Of a stretch of 64,000 bases of DNA, positions 13,801 to 28,800 are shown one piece after another. Each line of letters begins with the position of its first letter. Position 1 is the stretch's first letter. Source of the stretch: Cervus elaphus (taxonomy: Eukaryota > Chordata > Mammalia > Artiodactyla > Cervidae); contig NC_057829.1 in NCBI RefSeq assembly GCF_910594005.1, forward strand, positions 60,619,001-60,683,000. The letters are read 5' to 3'. The position numbers and the translations under genes are program-made. Below the pieces are notes generated by a model, which did no database searches, was not told where the DNA came from, and saw only the letters and a list, made by a program, of their open reading frames with translations.

Positions 13801-16800
13801 CTGGCTGCAGTGGGTAGTTGTAGTTATTCAAACAAAACCAGTAACCTCAGCTGTTTGTGCAGGATGGAAAATCAACAGATGGCAGACAAGATCCTGGATG
13901 CGGTTGCAAACAGCATCAACAAGTACCCCTTTGACTTCCAAGGTGCCAGAATCATCAGTGGCCAGGAGGAAGGTGCCTATGGCTGGATTACTGTCAACTA
14001 TTTGCTGGGCAAATTCACTCAGGTGATTATCTCACAGCACCCAGGGAGGTGGCTCCCTGGCGTCAACACCATTGACATATCTCAGGAAATACCTGGATCA
14101 CTAAGCAGAATGACTGATGGATAAATGAGCAAATTAACTTCCCCTCATATGTGCAAGGGTCTTACAACTACTCTTACTATCAGAGAATAAGGGAGCCATA
14201 TCTTCACCTTACAGAGATAAAGAAAAAATAAAAAATATAGAAATGTAGAAAAATCAGGCTTCCCGGGTGGCACTAGTGGTAAAGAACCTGCCTGCCAGTG
14301 CAGGAGACATAAGAGACATGGGTTCGATCCCAGGGTCTGAAAGATACCCTGGAGGAGGGCAAGGCAACCCACTCCAGTCTTCTTCTTCTGGAGAATCCCA
14401 TGGACAAAGGAGCCTGGTGGGCTACAGTCCATATGGTTGCAAAGAGCCAGACAGGATTGAAGTGACTTTGTATGCACACATGCACACACAGAAAACTTAA
14501 AAATCTATCATTGAAAATAAAGATATCAATTATTTTCCCAGTGCTATATGTCTTGTGCTACATGCAAAGCATTTTTCATATACCATTTGATTTAATCTTC
14601 AGAATACTTATAGGAGATGTTCTTTCATCGAAAAGCCACAAATGGAGGCCTAGAAAGGTAACTATTCTGCCTAAGGTCACATTGCTAATGAGCAAATGAG
14701 TAGGGATTTGAATTTGAGTCTTTCTGGCCCCCGGTTGTAAACTGGCCCTGGATTGCTACAATCTGAGCTGAGTCTCTGAAGCCCCTCTTTTCTTGCTGTT
14801 GATTTGATGCAGACTCAGGAACCTCCGGAGAAAGCAATGGCACCCCACTCCAGTACTCTTGCCTGGAAAATCCCATGGACGGAGGAGCCTGGTAGGCTGC
14901 AGTCCATGGGGTCACCAAAAGTCGGACACAACTGAGCAACTTCACTTTCACTTTTCACTTTCATGCATTGGAGAAGGAAATGGCAACCCACTCCAGTGTT
15001 CTTGCCTGGAGAATCCCATGGACGGGGGAACCTGGTGGGCTTCCGTCTATGGGGTCGCACAGAGTCAGACATGACTGAAGCGACTTAGCAGCAGCAGCAG
15101 CAGGAACCTCTGGTAAGCTTGGTATTACCCTTATGCTCCTGCTTCTGTGCCTTAGGAAGTCCTTGAGTCCAAGAAATCATATGAAAAGGGAGATGTACAG
15201 AGGCTTCTACAGCTGGTGACTGTACTGTCTTTCAGAAATTGAGTTGGTTTAACCTGAAGCCAAGCAAAGATGATACTCAGGAAACCTATGGAGCTTTAGA
15301 CCTTGGGGGAGCCTCTACACAAATCACTTTTGTGCCCCAAAATGAAATGACCGAGTCTCCAAACAACAACCTGTACTTTCGCCTCTATGGCAAGAACTAC
15401 AGTGTGTACACACACAGCTTCCTGTGCTATGGGAAGGACCAAGCCCTCTTGCAGAAACTGGCCCTGGAACTTCAGGCAAGTATAACTGAATCCAGACTAC
15501 CCCCCAATAACTGGGGCCTCCAGCCCCCACATCTTGCTGTTTTCTGTTTCTACTGCATAACTGGTCTGAAGTTGGTTGCTGTACTTTCCAAACTTTTTCA
15601 GGGAGGATATCTAAGAACATCTGGTCAATCCCTGTCAACTGTCCCATCGAGACATCACCTCGTATGTTTGTTTACTGCACTGTCTCCAAGAACATGACAC
15701 AAATCCTTTCTTTGGAAATAATTTCTCATCCCTGTGGATGAATGAAAAGCCTAGAGTAATGTATGTGTGTGTGTGTGTGTGTGCATGCATGCAATTTTTA
15801 AGCTCTTCCCCACTTTTCAATCTCCACTTCCTACAAAATGCAGAAAACAAGGTTCTTTAAAAAAAAAAAAAGCTGGAGAGGAGGAGGAAAAAAGACTTTA
15901 AAGGAAAATACAGAGTTTATTGATCAATGGTACAAATCTTGTCCCAGACACTTTTTCCACTTTGAAGGCAAGAATAGTTAAACATACTCAAAATCATGCA
16001 TGATTTTGAGAACACCCTGACAAATACAGAGCAACAACATCAAATTCAGCTGTTCCCTGTCTCTACTCAAGGGACAACCAGTTCTCTGCTTTCCTCCTAA
16101 GCTTTCTGCACTATCAATAAGATGACTGCCATGGGTGGAGGGGCTGCAGCCCTAAGGCTCCACTAAGCCTCTCGTCCACAGCAGCCCCCTTTCTTCTCTT
16201 GAACAGATTGAGCTGTGGGCTGAAAATCATTTTGATGCTCCTGTGTCAATACGATTTATGGCACTTCTAGTTCTTGGGATTTTTGCTTTTGGCTTAGAGG
16301 TGGGGGCGGGGAGATAGGCAGACCCCTAGAGAACTATCTCAGGCTCAGAATTTTGAGACCCTTGAGAGTGTTTCTTGTGGATCTGCTTCTGACCTAAGCA
16401 CTCGGGGCTAATCCAAACAAGTGAAATCTCTGGGCCCAGCTTCAACTACCTCAGCTTCCTATGAGTAGCAAAAGTTCATTTACATCTGATACCACTTCTG
16501 CGGCCTGTTAAACAAATACGACTATTCCCAAGGGTCAAAAAGACAGAGCAGGGGCCTACTGATGCCAGTGCTGAGTGCCTGGATGGTGTTCAGTTGCTAT
16601 ACATTAATGAAGTCAGACTGGTGCTTTTGTCCAAAGCATTTGCATGTGATGCCTTTAAGTGATTTTTTTCCCCTTCAGGGTGCAAGTGGAATCGTCTATG
16701 AGCCCTGCTTTCACTCTGGATACTTCAGGAAAATGAAGATGAGTGTCTTCAACGAAGGTTTCTGTGCCAGGAGACATGTGTCGAATCCTTCATATTATCC

Positions 16801-19800
16801 ATTATTTGACATTGAAGTCCGTGGCACTGGAAACTTCCAACAATGCCAACAAGGCATCATTCAACTCTTTAACTCAAGTTACTGCCCTTACTCCAGTTGC
16901 TCCTTCAATGGGGTTTTCTTGCCACCACTCCAAGGGCAGTTTGGGGTAAGTTTGTGAAATAATGATACTTGTTAGAATGACTTTGGTTGCAAATTATAGA
17001 ATATGTGCCTCCAAAGGGTTTAAATAACAGGATTCTTTATCTTCTCACATGGTAATAAGCCTTGAGACAGATAATTCTGGGCTAGTTCTTTAGCTTAACA
17101 ATGTCAGGACTTGGTATCAGCTTTTCAATTATTTTCTTGGCTTTATTGTGGTGCCAAGATGGCAGCTACTGCTTTGTGCAAAGCCAGTGCAGGAAAGAAA
17201 GAAGTTTATCTTGCATATATCTCTCTCCAACTCTGCAGAAGTGTCAACAGACATCTTTTTAGATACCATTAGCCAGAATTTGGTAAACCAACCTGTGATA
17301 AAGGCGAATGGGTTACCATGGTTGGTTTAGACAATCACTGTTCATCCCCTGGAACTGGGGAGTCGTCTTGAGCAAATTGCTTTTCTCTACCAGGTAAAAT
17401 CAGGAATCTGTAAGCCAGATTGTAAGGAATCTGTAAGGCTGTTGGGTAGGCACCCATTAGAATCTGCCACAGGTGGCATCTCAGATGTCAGAAGCAGCAG
17501 CAGCAGTTAGATGTCTTAGGTAAGGATTTTCCTCTATAAATACACTTAGGAAGTAGAAACTCAGTAAGTCCCAAGGAAACAAGAAGATAGTGTCATATTC
17601 ATTACATCTTGAAGAGTTGGGGGACCATTTCAATCCTGACTCCAAATTCCTTCTTTTCTTCATTATTCCAGAATAAGAAAAAAATTTAAGCAGAGGCTGA
17701 AGAGGTGCCCCTAGATCTATTCATTATTTCAAATGTCATATTTTGGTCCTGAAGACCAAGAATTATAGTACTCACAGTTTATAAGTATATTGTTTCATTA
17801 GCTACCATCAGCTCAGTCGCTCAGTCATGTCTGACTCTTTGTAACCCCATGGACTGCAGCACTCTAGGCTTCCCTGTCCATCACCAACTCCCGGAGCTTG
17901 CTCAAACTCATGTCCATCGAGTTGGTGATGCCATCCAACCGTCTCATCCTCTGTCGTCCCCTTCTCCTCCTACCTTCAATCTTTCCCAGCATCAGGGTCT
18001 TTTCAAATGAGTCAGCTCTTCCCATCAGGTGGCCAAAGTACTGGAGCTTCAGCTTTAGCATCAGTCCTTCCAGTGAACACCCAGGACTGATTTCCTTTAG
18101 GATGGACTAGTTGGATCCCCTTGCAGTCCAAGGGACTCCAAGAGTCTTCTTCAACACCACAGTTCAAAAACATCAATTCTTTGGCTCTCAGCTTTCTTTA
18201 TAGTCCAACTCTCACATCCATACATGACTACTGGAAAAACCATAGCTTTGAATAAATGGACCTTTGTTGGCAAAGTAATGTCTCAGCTTTTCAATATTCT
18301 GTCTAAGTTGGTCAAAGCTTTTCTTCCAAGCTACCATCAACTGAGTTCTAATTATTGACTAATATATATATATTCTCTCAATCACTTAAGATTATGTTCA
18401 AAGAAACAATGGGCTTTTGTCTGCCTTCACACTCTCCCTTTTTCAGAAAGTAGATCAGCATGTGAGGAAGGGGGTTCAACTCCTCTCTCAGACCCCAACA
18501 GAAGAGCTTCTTTCAAGATCTCTTGGCCCAGTTCAATGTCGCAGAAAGAACTTCCTGGAGAAAGCACAGGCCCTATAGTAACCATACCTGGCTTAAAATC
18601 TTGTGTTACCATTTGCTAATGATATGGAGGTCTTCATTCCCTTGGTCTCTGGAAAACAGCAATGGGTAAAATCATGGATCCTGCTGACCTAAACCATTGC
18701 CTAGACCACAGTTTACCTGGCTCTCCAGTTTTCTGAGGGAAATACATGACTGCACAATGACTGGCAAGGTCATATTTGATCATTAGTTGGCTCCAAATCC
18801 AAATTCAGAACAAACTACACTGCCACCTGGATGCTCCATAGCTGAAATAGCACTGGCTGCCTGTTTTGGGTTTTTTTGAGCCAAGTTCCTTGCCTTGGCT
18901 CTAGCTGCTGGAAGAGAAGTGAGGGTGCCTCAGAAGGGAACAAGGTTGCCAGAGATGCTGGGGACAGCCAAGGGCCTTTTCCATTCCACTCACTCCTGGG
19001 AACTACATCTGAAGGAAAAGGGGTATATTATTTTGTGTTTGCTTTTTAACTTTTTTGAAACCTTTCCTTCCTGAAAAACATGGCCCAATTTTTGCTTTCA
19101 AGCTTGACAAACCCTTCTGACTTAGCAGGGTTGGGGGTGGAAAGATGGGAGTGAGGGTGGAATTTCTTGCCTTTGAATGTAATTCCCCCAATCAAGGTAG
19201 GACAGGGCTGGAAAAGCATGGAGGAGCCTTGAGCTTCTCCTGGTAGCTTTTCTGTTTGGTCCCTTAGTTCCTCAGAGAAAGACTTGTACACTGAAAACCA
19301 CAAAACACTGATGAAAGAAAGTAAGGAAGACACAATGGAAAGACAGCCTCTGTTCATGAAAGACTTAACATGGTTAAAGTACCCATACTGCTAAAAGTGA
19401 TCCACACATTCAGTGCAATCCCCATTAAAATCCCAGTGGTGTTTTTTACTGAAATAGAAAAATATATATAAAATTCATTTGCAGTACAAAAGACCATACA
19501 AAGCCAGAACAATCCTGAGAAAGTAAAACAAACCTGGAGGTATCACACTTGTGGATTTTTAAATATATTACATTTAATTTAATTAAAGGTGCTGTAATAA
19601 AAATAGCATGGTGCTGGCATAAAGACAAACATATAGACCAATGGAACAGAATAGAGTCCTTAAAAAAAAAACCCACATATATATGATTAACTGATCTTTG
19701 ACAAGGGTGCCAAGAGTACACAATGGGGAAAGAATAGTCTCTTCAGTAAATGGTTTCACGGAAGCCGTGTATATCCATATGCAAAAGAATGAAGTTGGAC

Positions 19801-22800
19801 CTGTATATTACAGCATTCACAAAAATCAACTCAAAATGGACTGAAGACTTTAACACAAGACCTGAAACTGTAAAATTCCAAGAAGAAAATATAGGTGAAA
19901 AGCTTCATGACATTGGTCTTAGCAATGAGTTCTAGATATGACACCAAAAGCCCAGGCACCAAAAGCAAAAATAGATAACTGAGACTACATCAAACCAGAA
20001 AGTGTATGCACAGCAGAGGAAACAATCAGCAGAGTAAAAAAGCAACCTACAAAATGGTAGAAAATATTTGCAAACTGTATATCAGATAAGAGGTAGATTT
20101 CCAAAATATATAAGGAATTCCAACAACCCAACAGCAAGAAGAATACTAACTCGATTAAAAATGGACTACAGACTTGAATAGACATTTCTCCAAGGACAAC
20201 ATACAAATGGCTAGTTGGTATATACAAGGGTGCAGAACATCACTAACAATCTGGGTAATGCAAATCAAAATCACAATGAGGTATCACCTCATAACTGATA
20301 GAATGGATATTATCAAAGAAAAAGCAAAAGACAAGTGTAGTGAGGATGTGAAGAAAATGGACCCCTTTGTATATTGTGGATGTGGCCACTATGTAAAGGA
20401 GTATGGAGGTTCCTCAAAAAATCAAAAATATATCTATATCTCCTTGTGACCCCATTGACTGCAGCACACCAGGCCTCTCTGACCCTCACCATCTCCTGGA
20501 GCTTGCCCAAGTTCATTTTCATTGCATCAGTGATGCTGTCCATCCATCTCATTCTCTGATACCCTTTTCTCCTTCTGCCCTCAATCTTTCCCAGCATCAG
20601 GGACTTTTCCAATGAGTGGTCTGTTCATATCCGATGACCAAAATACTGGAGTTTCAGCATCAATTCTTCTAGTAAATATTCAGGGTTTACTTCCCTAAAG
20701 ATTGACTGGTTTGATCTCCTTGCTGTCCAAGGGACTTTCAGGAGTCTTCTCCAGCACCACAGTTCAAAGCATCGATTCTTTGGCGTTCTGCCTTCTTTAT
20801 GGTCCAACTCTCACAACCACACGTGACCACTGGGAAGACCATAGCCTTGACTATACGGATCTTTGTCAGCAAAGTAATGTCTCTGCTTTTCAATACACTG
20901 TCTAGGTTTGTCATCGCTTTCCTGCCAAGAAGCTATCATTTTCTGATTTCATGGCATTTGAAGACATTAGCTATGTGAAATTAGCCAGTCACAAAAAGAA
21001 ACATAATGCAGATTCCACTTACATGAGATATCTAAAATAATCAAACTTACAGACTCAATCAGAGAGTAGAATGGTGGCTGCCAGGGGCTTGATGGAGGCG
21101 AGAGATGGGGCGTTGCTAATCAATAGGCATAAAGTTTCGGCAATGCAAGATGATTAACGTCTAGAAATCTACTGTACAGCTTTGCCCTTAGAGTTAACAG
21201 TACTTCACTGTATACATTAACATTTGTTGAGAGGGTAGATCTCATGTTAAATTTATTTATAATAAAAATATAAAGTTTACAATAAAAATTTAAGTCTTTC
21301 CTTCCTTCCTGCCCCACAATCAGCTCACTGGGGGAAAACACTCTTGATAGTTTTCATTAATAGAGGAGAACCTTTTCAGGCATCCACTTTGCATATTATG
21401 CTTCCCCAGTGGCTCAGCAGTAAAGAATTCACCTGCAGTGCAGGAGACTTGGGTTCGATCCCTGGGTCAGGAAGATCCCTGGGGTAAGAAATGGCAATCC
21501 ACTCCAGTATTCTTGCCTGGAAAATTCCAAGGACAGAGAAGCCTGGTGGGCTATAGTCCATGGGGTTGCAGAGAGTGGGACACAACTGAGCATACACGCT
21601 CCTCAGAAAATGCATATTATAGCTATCCAGTCTCTGGACTTATCCAGTCCCTCAACAGAGATTTGCCAAGTGTCTCTTACATTCTTGCCAGTGCTCTAGG
21701 AATTAGGAGAGGGTAGTTTTCTGCCATTTACACATTTATAGAACTCTTCCATGTGCCAAGTGCCATGTGAGTGCTGCAGATTCATCTAAGAGCCAAGGCA
21801 GATGTGGTCCTGACATCATGGAGCTGGTGTTCTAGAGGGCAGGCAGACAAGAGACCAGAGATACAGACAAAGCAAGTCAAACTGTGGCAACTGCTGGGGA
21901 GAAAAAAAGTACTCTAAGAGGGGTTAATAGAGCATCCTAGTCTAGGTGGGTGATTAGAAGATCCCTCTAAAGAGGAGCCACAGAAGTGAACTCCAATAGA
22001 GGGAAGAGCAATTATAACTGAGGGGGAAGAAAAGTTTGGCATGCTTGAAGGCCTGGGTGGCTGAGATGTGGTGGGTGGGTAGGCAGTGGTATGAGATGGT
22101 ATTGGTCTAGAAGGTGGGGTTAGAACATGTGTGGCTTTGAGACATCTGGTAGAATTTGGTCTCTGAAGGCTGTAAGCGGAAGAGTGATATGATTGAATTT
22201 GTTTTTAAAAGATTCCTATGACTGCCAGTTCAGGATGGGTTGGGATAGGACTAGAAAGGTAACATAGGAGACCAACAAGAAGTCATTGCAGTGTCCACAC
22301 AGGAGATGATGATGGCTTGGGTTAAGATGATAGAAATAAGACTACACCATGATCTTGTTCTGTAACTGGCATACAATATTTAAAGTGTTGGAAAAGGATG
22401 TGGAGGCTGCCTTTTAGAGTGTCTATGGAGCTCATCTTCCACTGAGGAATGAGCGCACCGCTCACAAGCTAAATGTACAGAGGTGTTGATAGCAACATTG
22501 CTTATAGGAAAAAATACCGGAATCAAAGGAATGCTCACCAGCAGGGAGTTGTTGAATGAACTGTGATACATTTATTATGGACTCTCATGTAACCATTAGA
22601 GTGTTCCCATTAGCCATTAGAGTGATTTTATTTATATATAAATATTCTTTTTCAAATTCTTTTCTACTATAGGTTCCTATAAGCTATTGAATGGAGTTCC
22701 CTGTGTTCTGCAGTAGGTCCTTCTTGTTTATGTTTTATACATAGTAGTGTGTATATATTAATAACAAATTCCTAATTTATCCCTCCCCGTCTCCCCACTT

Positions 22801-25800
22801 TCCCTCTTTGGTAACCATAAGCTTGTCTTCTATGTCTTTTGAGTCTGTTTCTATTTTGTAAGTAAGTTCTTTTGTTTGATTTTTTTTTAGATTTCATATA
22901 TAAATGATATCATTTGATATTTTTCTTTCTCTTTCTGACTTCATGTAGTATGATAATCTCTAGGTCCATCCATGTTGCTCCACATGGAATTATTTCATTC
23001 TTTTTAGGCTGAGTATGATTCCATTGTGTGTATACACCACATCTTCTTTATCCATTCATCTGTTGATGGACATTTAGAGTGCTTCCATGTCTTGGCTATT
23101 GTAAACAGTGCTGTTTTGAAATCTGGGGTGCATGTATCTTTTCAAATTAGAATTTTCTCTGAATATATGCTCAAGAGTGGGACTGCTGGATCTTATGGTA
23201 ACACCATTTTTAGTTTTTTTAAGGAACCTCTCTACTGTTCTCCATAGTGACTACACCAATTTACATTCCCACCAACAGTATAGGAGGGTTCCCTTTTCTT
23301 TATACCCTCTCCAGCATGTATTATTTGTAGACTTTTTAGTGATGGCCATTTTGACTGGTGTGAGGTGATACCTCATTGCAATTTTGATTTGCATTTCTCT
23401 AATAATTAGCAATACTGGGCATATTTTCATGTACCTGTTGTCCATCTGTATGTTTTCTTTGGAGAAATGTCTATTTAGGTCTTCTGACCATGTTTTGATT
23501 TTTTTTATATATATATTAAGACTTACATTTGTATATTTTGTACATTAATCCCTTGTTGGTCACATCATTTGCAAATATTTTCCCCAGTCTGCAGGTTGTC
23601 TTTTTGTTTTGTTTATAATTTCCTTTGTTGTACAAATGCTTTTAAGTTTTAAGGTCCCATTTGGTTATTTTGGGTTTTATTTTCATTACTCCTTTTAACT
23701 CACTCTTTAACTTTTTATATAGTTTTTATATATGATGATGATGATTTTTTTAAACTTTTAAGTTGTGCCTAGCTCATGACAGACCTACAAAAAGTATCTG
23801 TTAAATAAACATTGGCTATTTAAAGAAAGTACTTGTACATTATAAAAATAGGCCCAAATTTTCATAAATAAAAAGAAAAAACACCTTATAATTTTGCTAG
23901 AGATCACTCCCATTACCTCTGTATAGAATTTTCCAGGCTTTATTTATTAAAAATTCATACATAATAGCTTTTTAAAGATGGGATTTTTCTGACCTCTTCC
24001 TCTCTCTTTTATCTTCTCTTTTCCCTATCTTTCTTTCTCCCTGATTCTCTTTCTTTCTCCCTGATTTTAGAGAAAATTAGCTACTGAAGAGCTCAGAAAT
24101 GCCTGTCAGCGGCAAAGTGACACCTTCCAGAAAGGAAGCAGTTCCTGGGTCTCAGAGATTTCTAGGCACTTTCCCTAGGGGTTTGGCCTTCTGGAGAGTG
24201 AATCAATGCCCCTCTGTGTTGGACACTGCACCAAACTCAGCACTTTTCTCTTGTAGGCATTTTCAGCTTTTTACTATGTGATGGAGTTTTTAAACCTTAC
24301 ATCACAGGAACAAATACCTACGAAAAAGTTGACTGAGAAGTTGGAAGAGTTCTGTGCTCAGAGTTGGAAAGAGGTAAGCAACTGGAAACAGCAGCTGTTA
24401 TCATTGTTACCATTGCCCTGTGCCCTTGATGGAAGGGAGGACGTGAGTCTGCTCTTCAGGTTGTGCTAATGTGACCAAGATCCAACACACATGTTAGAGA
24501 GGCCCAAACGGTACACTCAGTTAGGAATAAACTCACTGGCATTCCATGATAACTGGCCATACAATGGATTAAACAAAAAAATGTTTTAATGATTTTCACT
24601 TAATTTGAAGTGTGGCAATAGGCAGTTGCTGGCATCGGTTCAACAGCTTGACCATCTTCAATCATTCTTCGGTTGTTGTCAGGCCGCTTTCCTCATGGAA
24701 GCAAGGTGTAACTTCAGTGATCACACCCAGATACATCAGTTCCTTTTTACAGGAAAGCAAAAGCTGGCCCAGAAGCTCCTTAGTAGTCTTTTCTCTTACA
24801 TCTCATTGGCCAGGGCTGGCTGAGAAAGCAGGATGCAGGATTTTACGACTGGCTTAGAGCCCTAGATCCACGATGAGCTACTTCCTGGAGCTGAGCACAT
24901 TAGTCTTCCACGACTTCCCTTAACCCCTGAGGAAGACAGGCAGTTCACAGAATCTGCCACAGACACCACTGTGGTCAGACCATTTTTCCATCAGACAGGT
25001 TCAATATATATCCTGGTTATGATAGAAGCACAAGTTTTTTTCTGGTCTGAGGCACTGAGTTATTCAAGATGCAGTGCTACCTGATGAAAATTTCCAGGGA
25101 CGCAAGAGAAAGATATGGAGTTAACTCTGCTCTAAAAAAACAGATCACCTAGGAGTGGCTAAATACAGCAGCTGTTTTAAGTCGACACTTGCAAAATGCA
25201 TGGTGCTTTCATTCTGAAGATATGTGATTAATTGAAAATGAGTGCTGTTCTCTTGGGCACTGACAACCGAGGAAGGAAGATTGTACAAGAGCCAGGATAT
25301 TTGAAGGTTATGCAAGAGCCTGGACATTTGGAATTTTCTCTTAAGTATTTTGTCTGAGTTGGGACATGAAGGAGGGTATTCAGGGCTTTCAGAAAGAGCA
25401 GCTAAGATATGCCTCAGCCTTTACAAGAGGGGAGGCTTTTTGCAGCTGCTGGTGATTTGTGGAGAAAGACGAGCATCTTGGATTCTTGAGCAAAATGCTT
25501 CCTGAACTGGGTTCCAGAGCAGTGTTTGTCGCACGTTAACTGTGTCAACTCACTGGAAAAGACCCTGATGCTAGGAAAGACTGAGGGCAGGAGGAGAAGG
25601 GGAGAAAGAGGATGAGATGCTTGGATGGCATCACTGACTCAATGGACATAAGTCTGAGCAAACTATGGGAGATAGTGGAGAATAGAGGAGCCTGGCATGC
25701 TGCAGTCCATGGGGTTGCAGAGTCAGACATGACTTAGTGACTAAACAACAAAGGGGCAGGAAACTGAGACGGTATGGATAGAGTCAGGACTCCAACCCTA

Positions 25801-28800
25801 GTTCTTTTGATTCTACACGTTGCAATGTCTTAACAAAGATCAAATTTTCCCCACACTTAAAGATCTATAAAATGAAAATACAGATACTATATTTATTGAA
25901 TAAATGTGTGTATAAGTGGACAAGCTCATTAAACAAAAATTAATGATTTCTTTCGTGTAAGATTTTTTCACAGTTTTGAATATGTATGAAAAATGTGATT
26001 GTGAAACACAAGTTTCACAAGGGATAAACAAATACAGTAAAATTCAGTGTTATTGAACCTATTAGACCGCAGAAACTAGGTTTTGTTTTGTTTTGTTTCC
26101 TCCTGGAGCACTTATTAACGTGTCATAGAACCCCGTGGAGGAAAAGATTCCTTAACAGACCCTAAAGTATGAACCCAGGCACCCATCAAAGGCATGCAGC
26201 ACCACTCCCAAAGCCCTCTGCAGAGGCCAACCTTCAGGCCCATGTGAGCTGGGGCTTTCTAGTCCCTTGATCAGCTCAATAGCGAACATGACGGCTATGG
26301 AGAAGGGCCTGTTGTACAAGTATGGTGTTTTCTTCACTTTGCTTCCAGGTGCATATGAATTTTGGCGACGTGAAGGAGGCATACCTGAGTGAATACTGCT
26401 TTTCTGGCACCTACATCCTGGCTCTCCTCCTGAACGGCTACCATTTTACAGATGAGTCCTGGAAAAATATTCACTTCATGAACAAGGTTTGTTGGGTTAA
26501 GGGGGAAGTTGGGTGGTAGTGACTGAGACAGCGTTGAGTTTGAAAGAGGTAGAGTCAACCTGATTTAAATTTTGGACTGATATCCTGTTCTGCCACCTCA
26601 CCTCTAACCCAAGCTGGCATTTCATGTCTGGCTCTCCTGGTATGTTGACCAGCCAGTTGTGGGCATCCTATCTAAGGAGCTCTACTTGCATCCTCAGCCT
26701 CACCTTTCTGCTCATATAACAGTGACTAACCCCTTATAAGACAAAATATGAGATATTAAAGTAATATAACAGCATTTCAACAGCCACAGTGATTCTGTGT
26801 GCTGACTTCAACATCCAACCCAAGGGCCCCTTCATGAATCCAGAAAGGATGATCATAGTTTCTCATAAGGGGTGAAGGCCTTGTTGGTTGAAGCTTTAAG
26901 AATGACCAATCTGAAAGCTCACTGTGAGGAATGAGAGGAGTGCATGGGGGCCTTTGCTTAAAAAATCAGGCTTAGCATAAGCCTTAAAGAAGCAACCTCA
27001 TGGCTGTGCATTACCACAGTATCACCTGCAGGCATTCAGGCCTGGAGCAACATTTACATTGGCAGTGAGACACATGAGCACACTCGTGCCTGATGAAAAA
27101 TATTAAGGACAGTGTTTCTCTACCTTTTAAACTCATACTAATTAATGGCAAAAACAATTTACCCCTTTATTAAATATGGTGACTTCAAGCAAAACAAAGC
27201 ATTAAGGCAGAGGACTGTGGTGGCCTTGAAAATACCAGTTTCATCACACTCTTGTCAATATTGACTTTGCTAATTTGAATCTTTTCCTTGTTTTAACATC
27301 CAAGTTTTCCTTCTGTTCCATCATAGTTTGTCTGTTTGAGAGAGATGTCTATGTCAGACTTATAATCTCTGAGGAACAAACTATGATCTCTTATTTCTAA
27401 ACCCTAGGTGATAACTCCAGTAACTCTGGAGGCTTCTTTGACACAGGCAGTCAGATAAAGTTCCAGTTTCCCATAAAAGGAAGTGGGCATTTTACAAATT
27501 ATTAATTCCCAGTACTGGTAAAGGCTTAGGGGAGAGAAGCATTTCACATGGTATTGGCTGGAATGTAAACTGGCATAACTTTTGGGAAGACTGTTTTGGC
27601 AATATGTGCTAGAAGCCTTAAAATATGTACATCACTTTGTCTAACTACTCCATTTCTAGGATTTATAAATAATTGAATAAAGTGAATAAAAATGACCATA
27701 TAAGGCAGTTCATACCAGTGATGATGCTGCAGAAATCCCTTAAAGAGATGTGGGATAATATTTACAAAGAATTGTTAAGTGAATTCTACATGCAATTTAA
27801 TTCCACTTTTTTCTGTGAAAAATATGCACAGAGAGATTGGTAGGATATGACACAAAATGATAATAACAACAACTCTGAGTGATGAAGCAGAGGTGGTTTT
27901 ATCTTCAAAAAGAAGATATCTGTACTTCGCAATTTTCCTACCATGACCACATACAACTCATGTAATAGCAACATTTCCACAATTCTTTATTATTCACAGA
28001 CTACCTATATTTCAATACGTTTTGAGGTGATTTGAAAATATCCCTGGGAAGAGAGCAGGGTTGGAGAATGTTTTTTCATTTGAGAATGATCCTTTCTCAT
28101 GCATATGCAATGTCTTTGAACATCCATCGAGTAAGACTGACTTGATTGGGATTATTCCCCAGTTTTTCCCTAGTTGAATCATAACAGAAATCCTGGTTTT
28201 GTATGGATGAAATTCCTAGGCCTGACATGGATGCAGAAGGACAGGGACAGTCATTAGTCTCTCATCTTTTGCCTGCTTCCTGTCAGCCTCCAGCCCCCTT
28301 CCGCACCCCAACCACCCACATTCACACGAACAGCAAAAGAGGAATGCAAACTTCCAAAGGCCTAATTTGAATTAAGTTCTTCTTGGCAGGAGAACTGAGC
28401 CATCATTCACCAAATTCCTCTCTGAATTTGGGGAATACAGTAGTGAGGCCCCACACTCTCCTTCTAATCACTTGCTCCTGTTTCCTCACAGCCATATTCC
28501 CAATTCAAAATATAGAAGTAATCCCTTTAGAGAACTGAACGTGGTGCTGTCACTTTCTGGTGGTTCAGTGTTATGGGTAGCGTTGAATGAAAGCTCATTT
28601 AATCCTCAAACCAGAAACAACACTTTCCCCACTGTTTGCAGATTCGGAGCACCAGCGTTGGGTGGACTTTGGGCTACATGCTGAACCTGACCAACAAGAT
28701 TCCAGCTGAAGAGCCAATGTCCGCACCCCTCTCCCACTCCACCTATGTCTTCCTCATGGTCCTCTTCTCCCTGATCCTGGTTGCAGTGATCATCGTAGGC

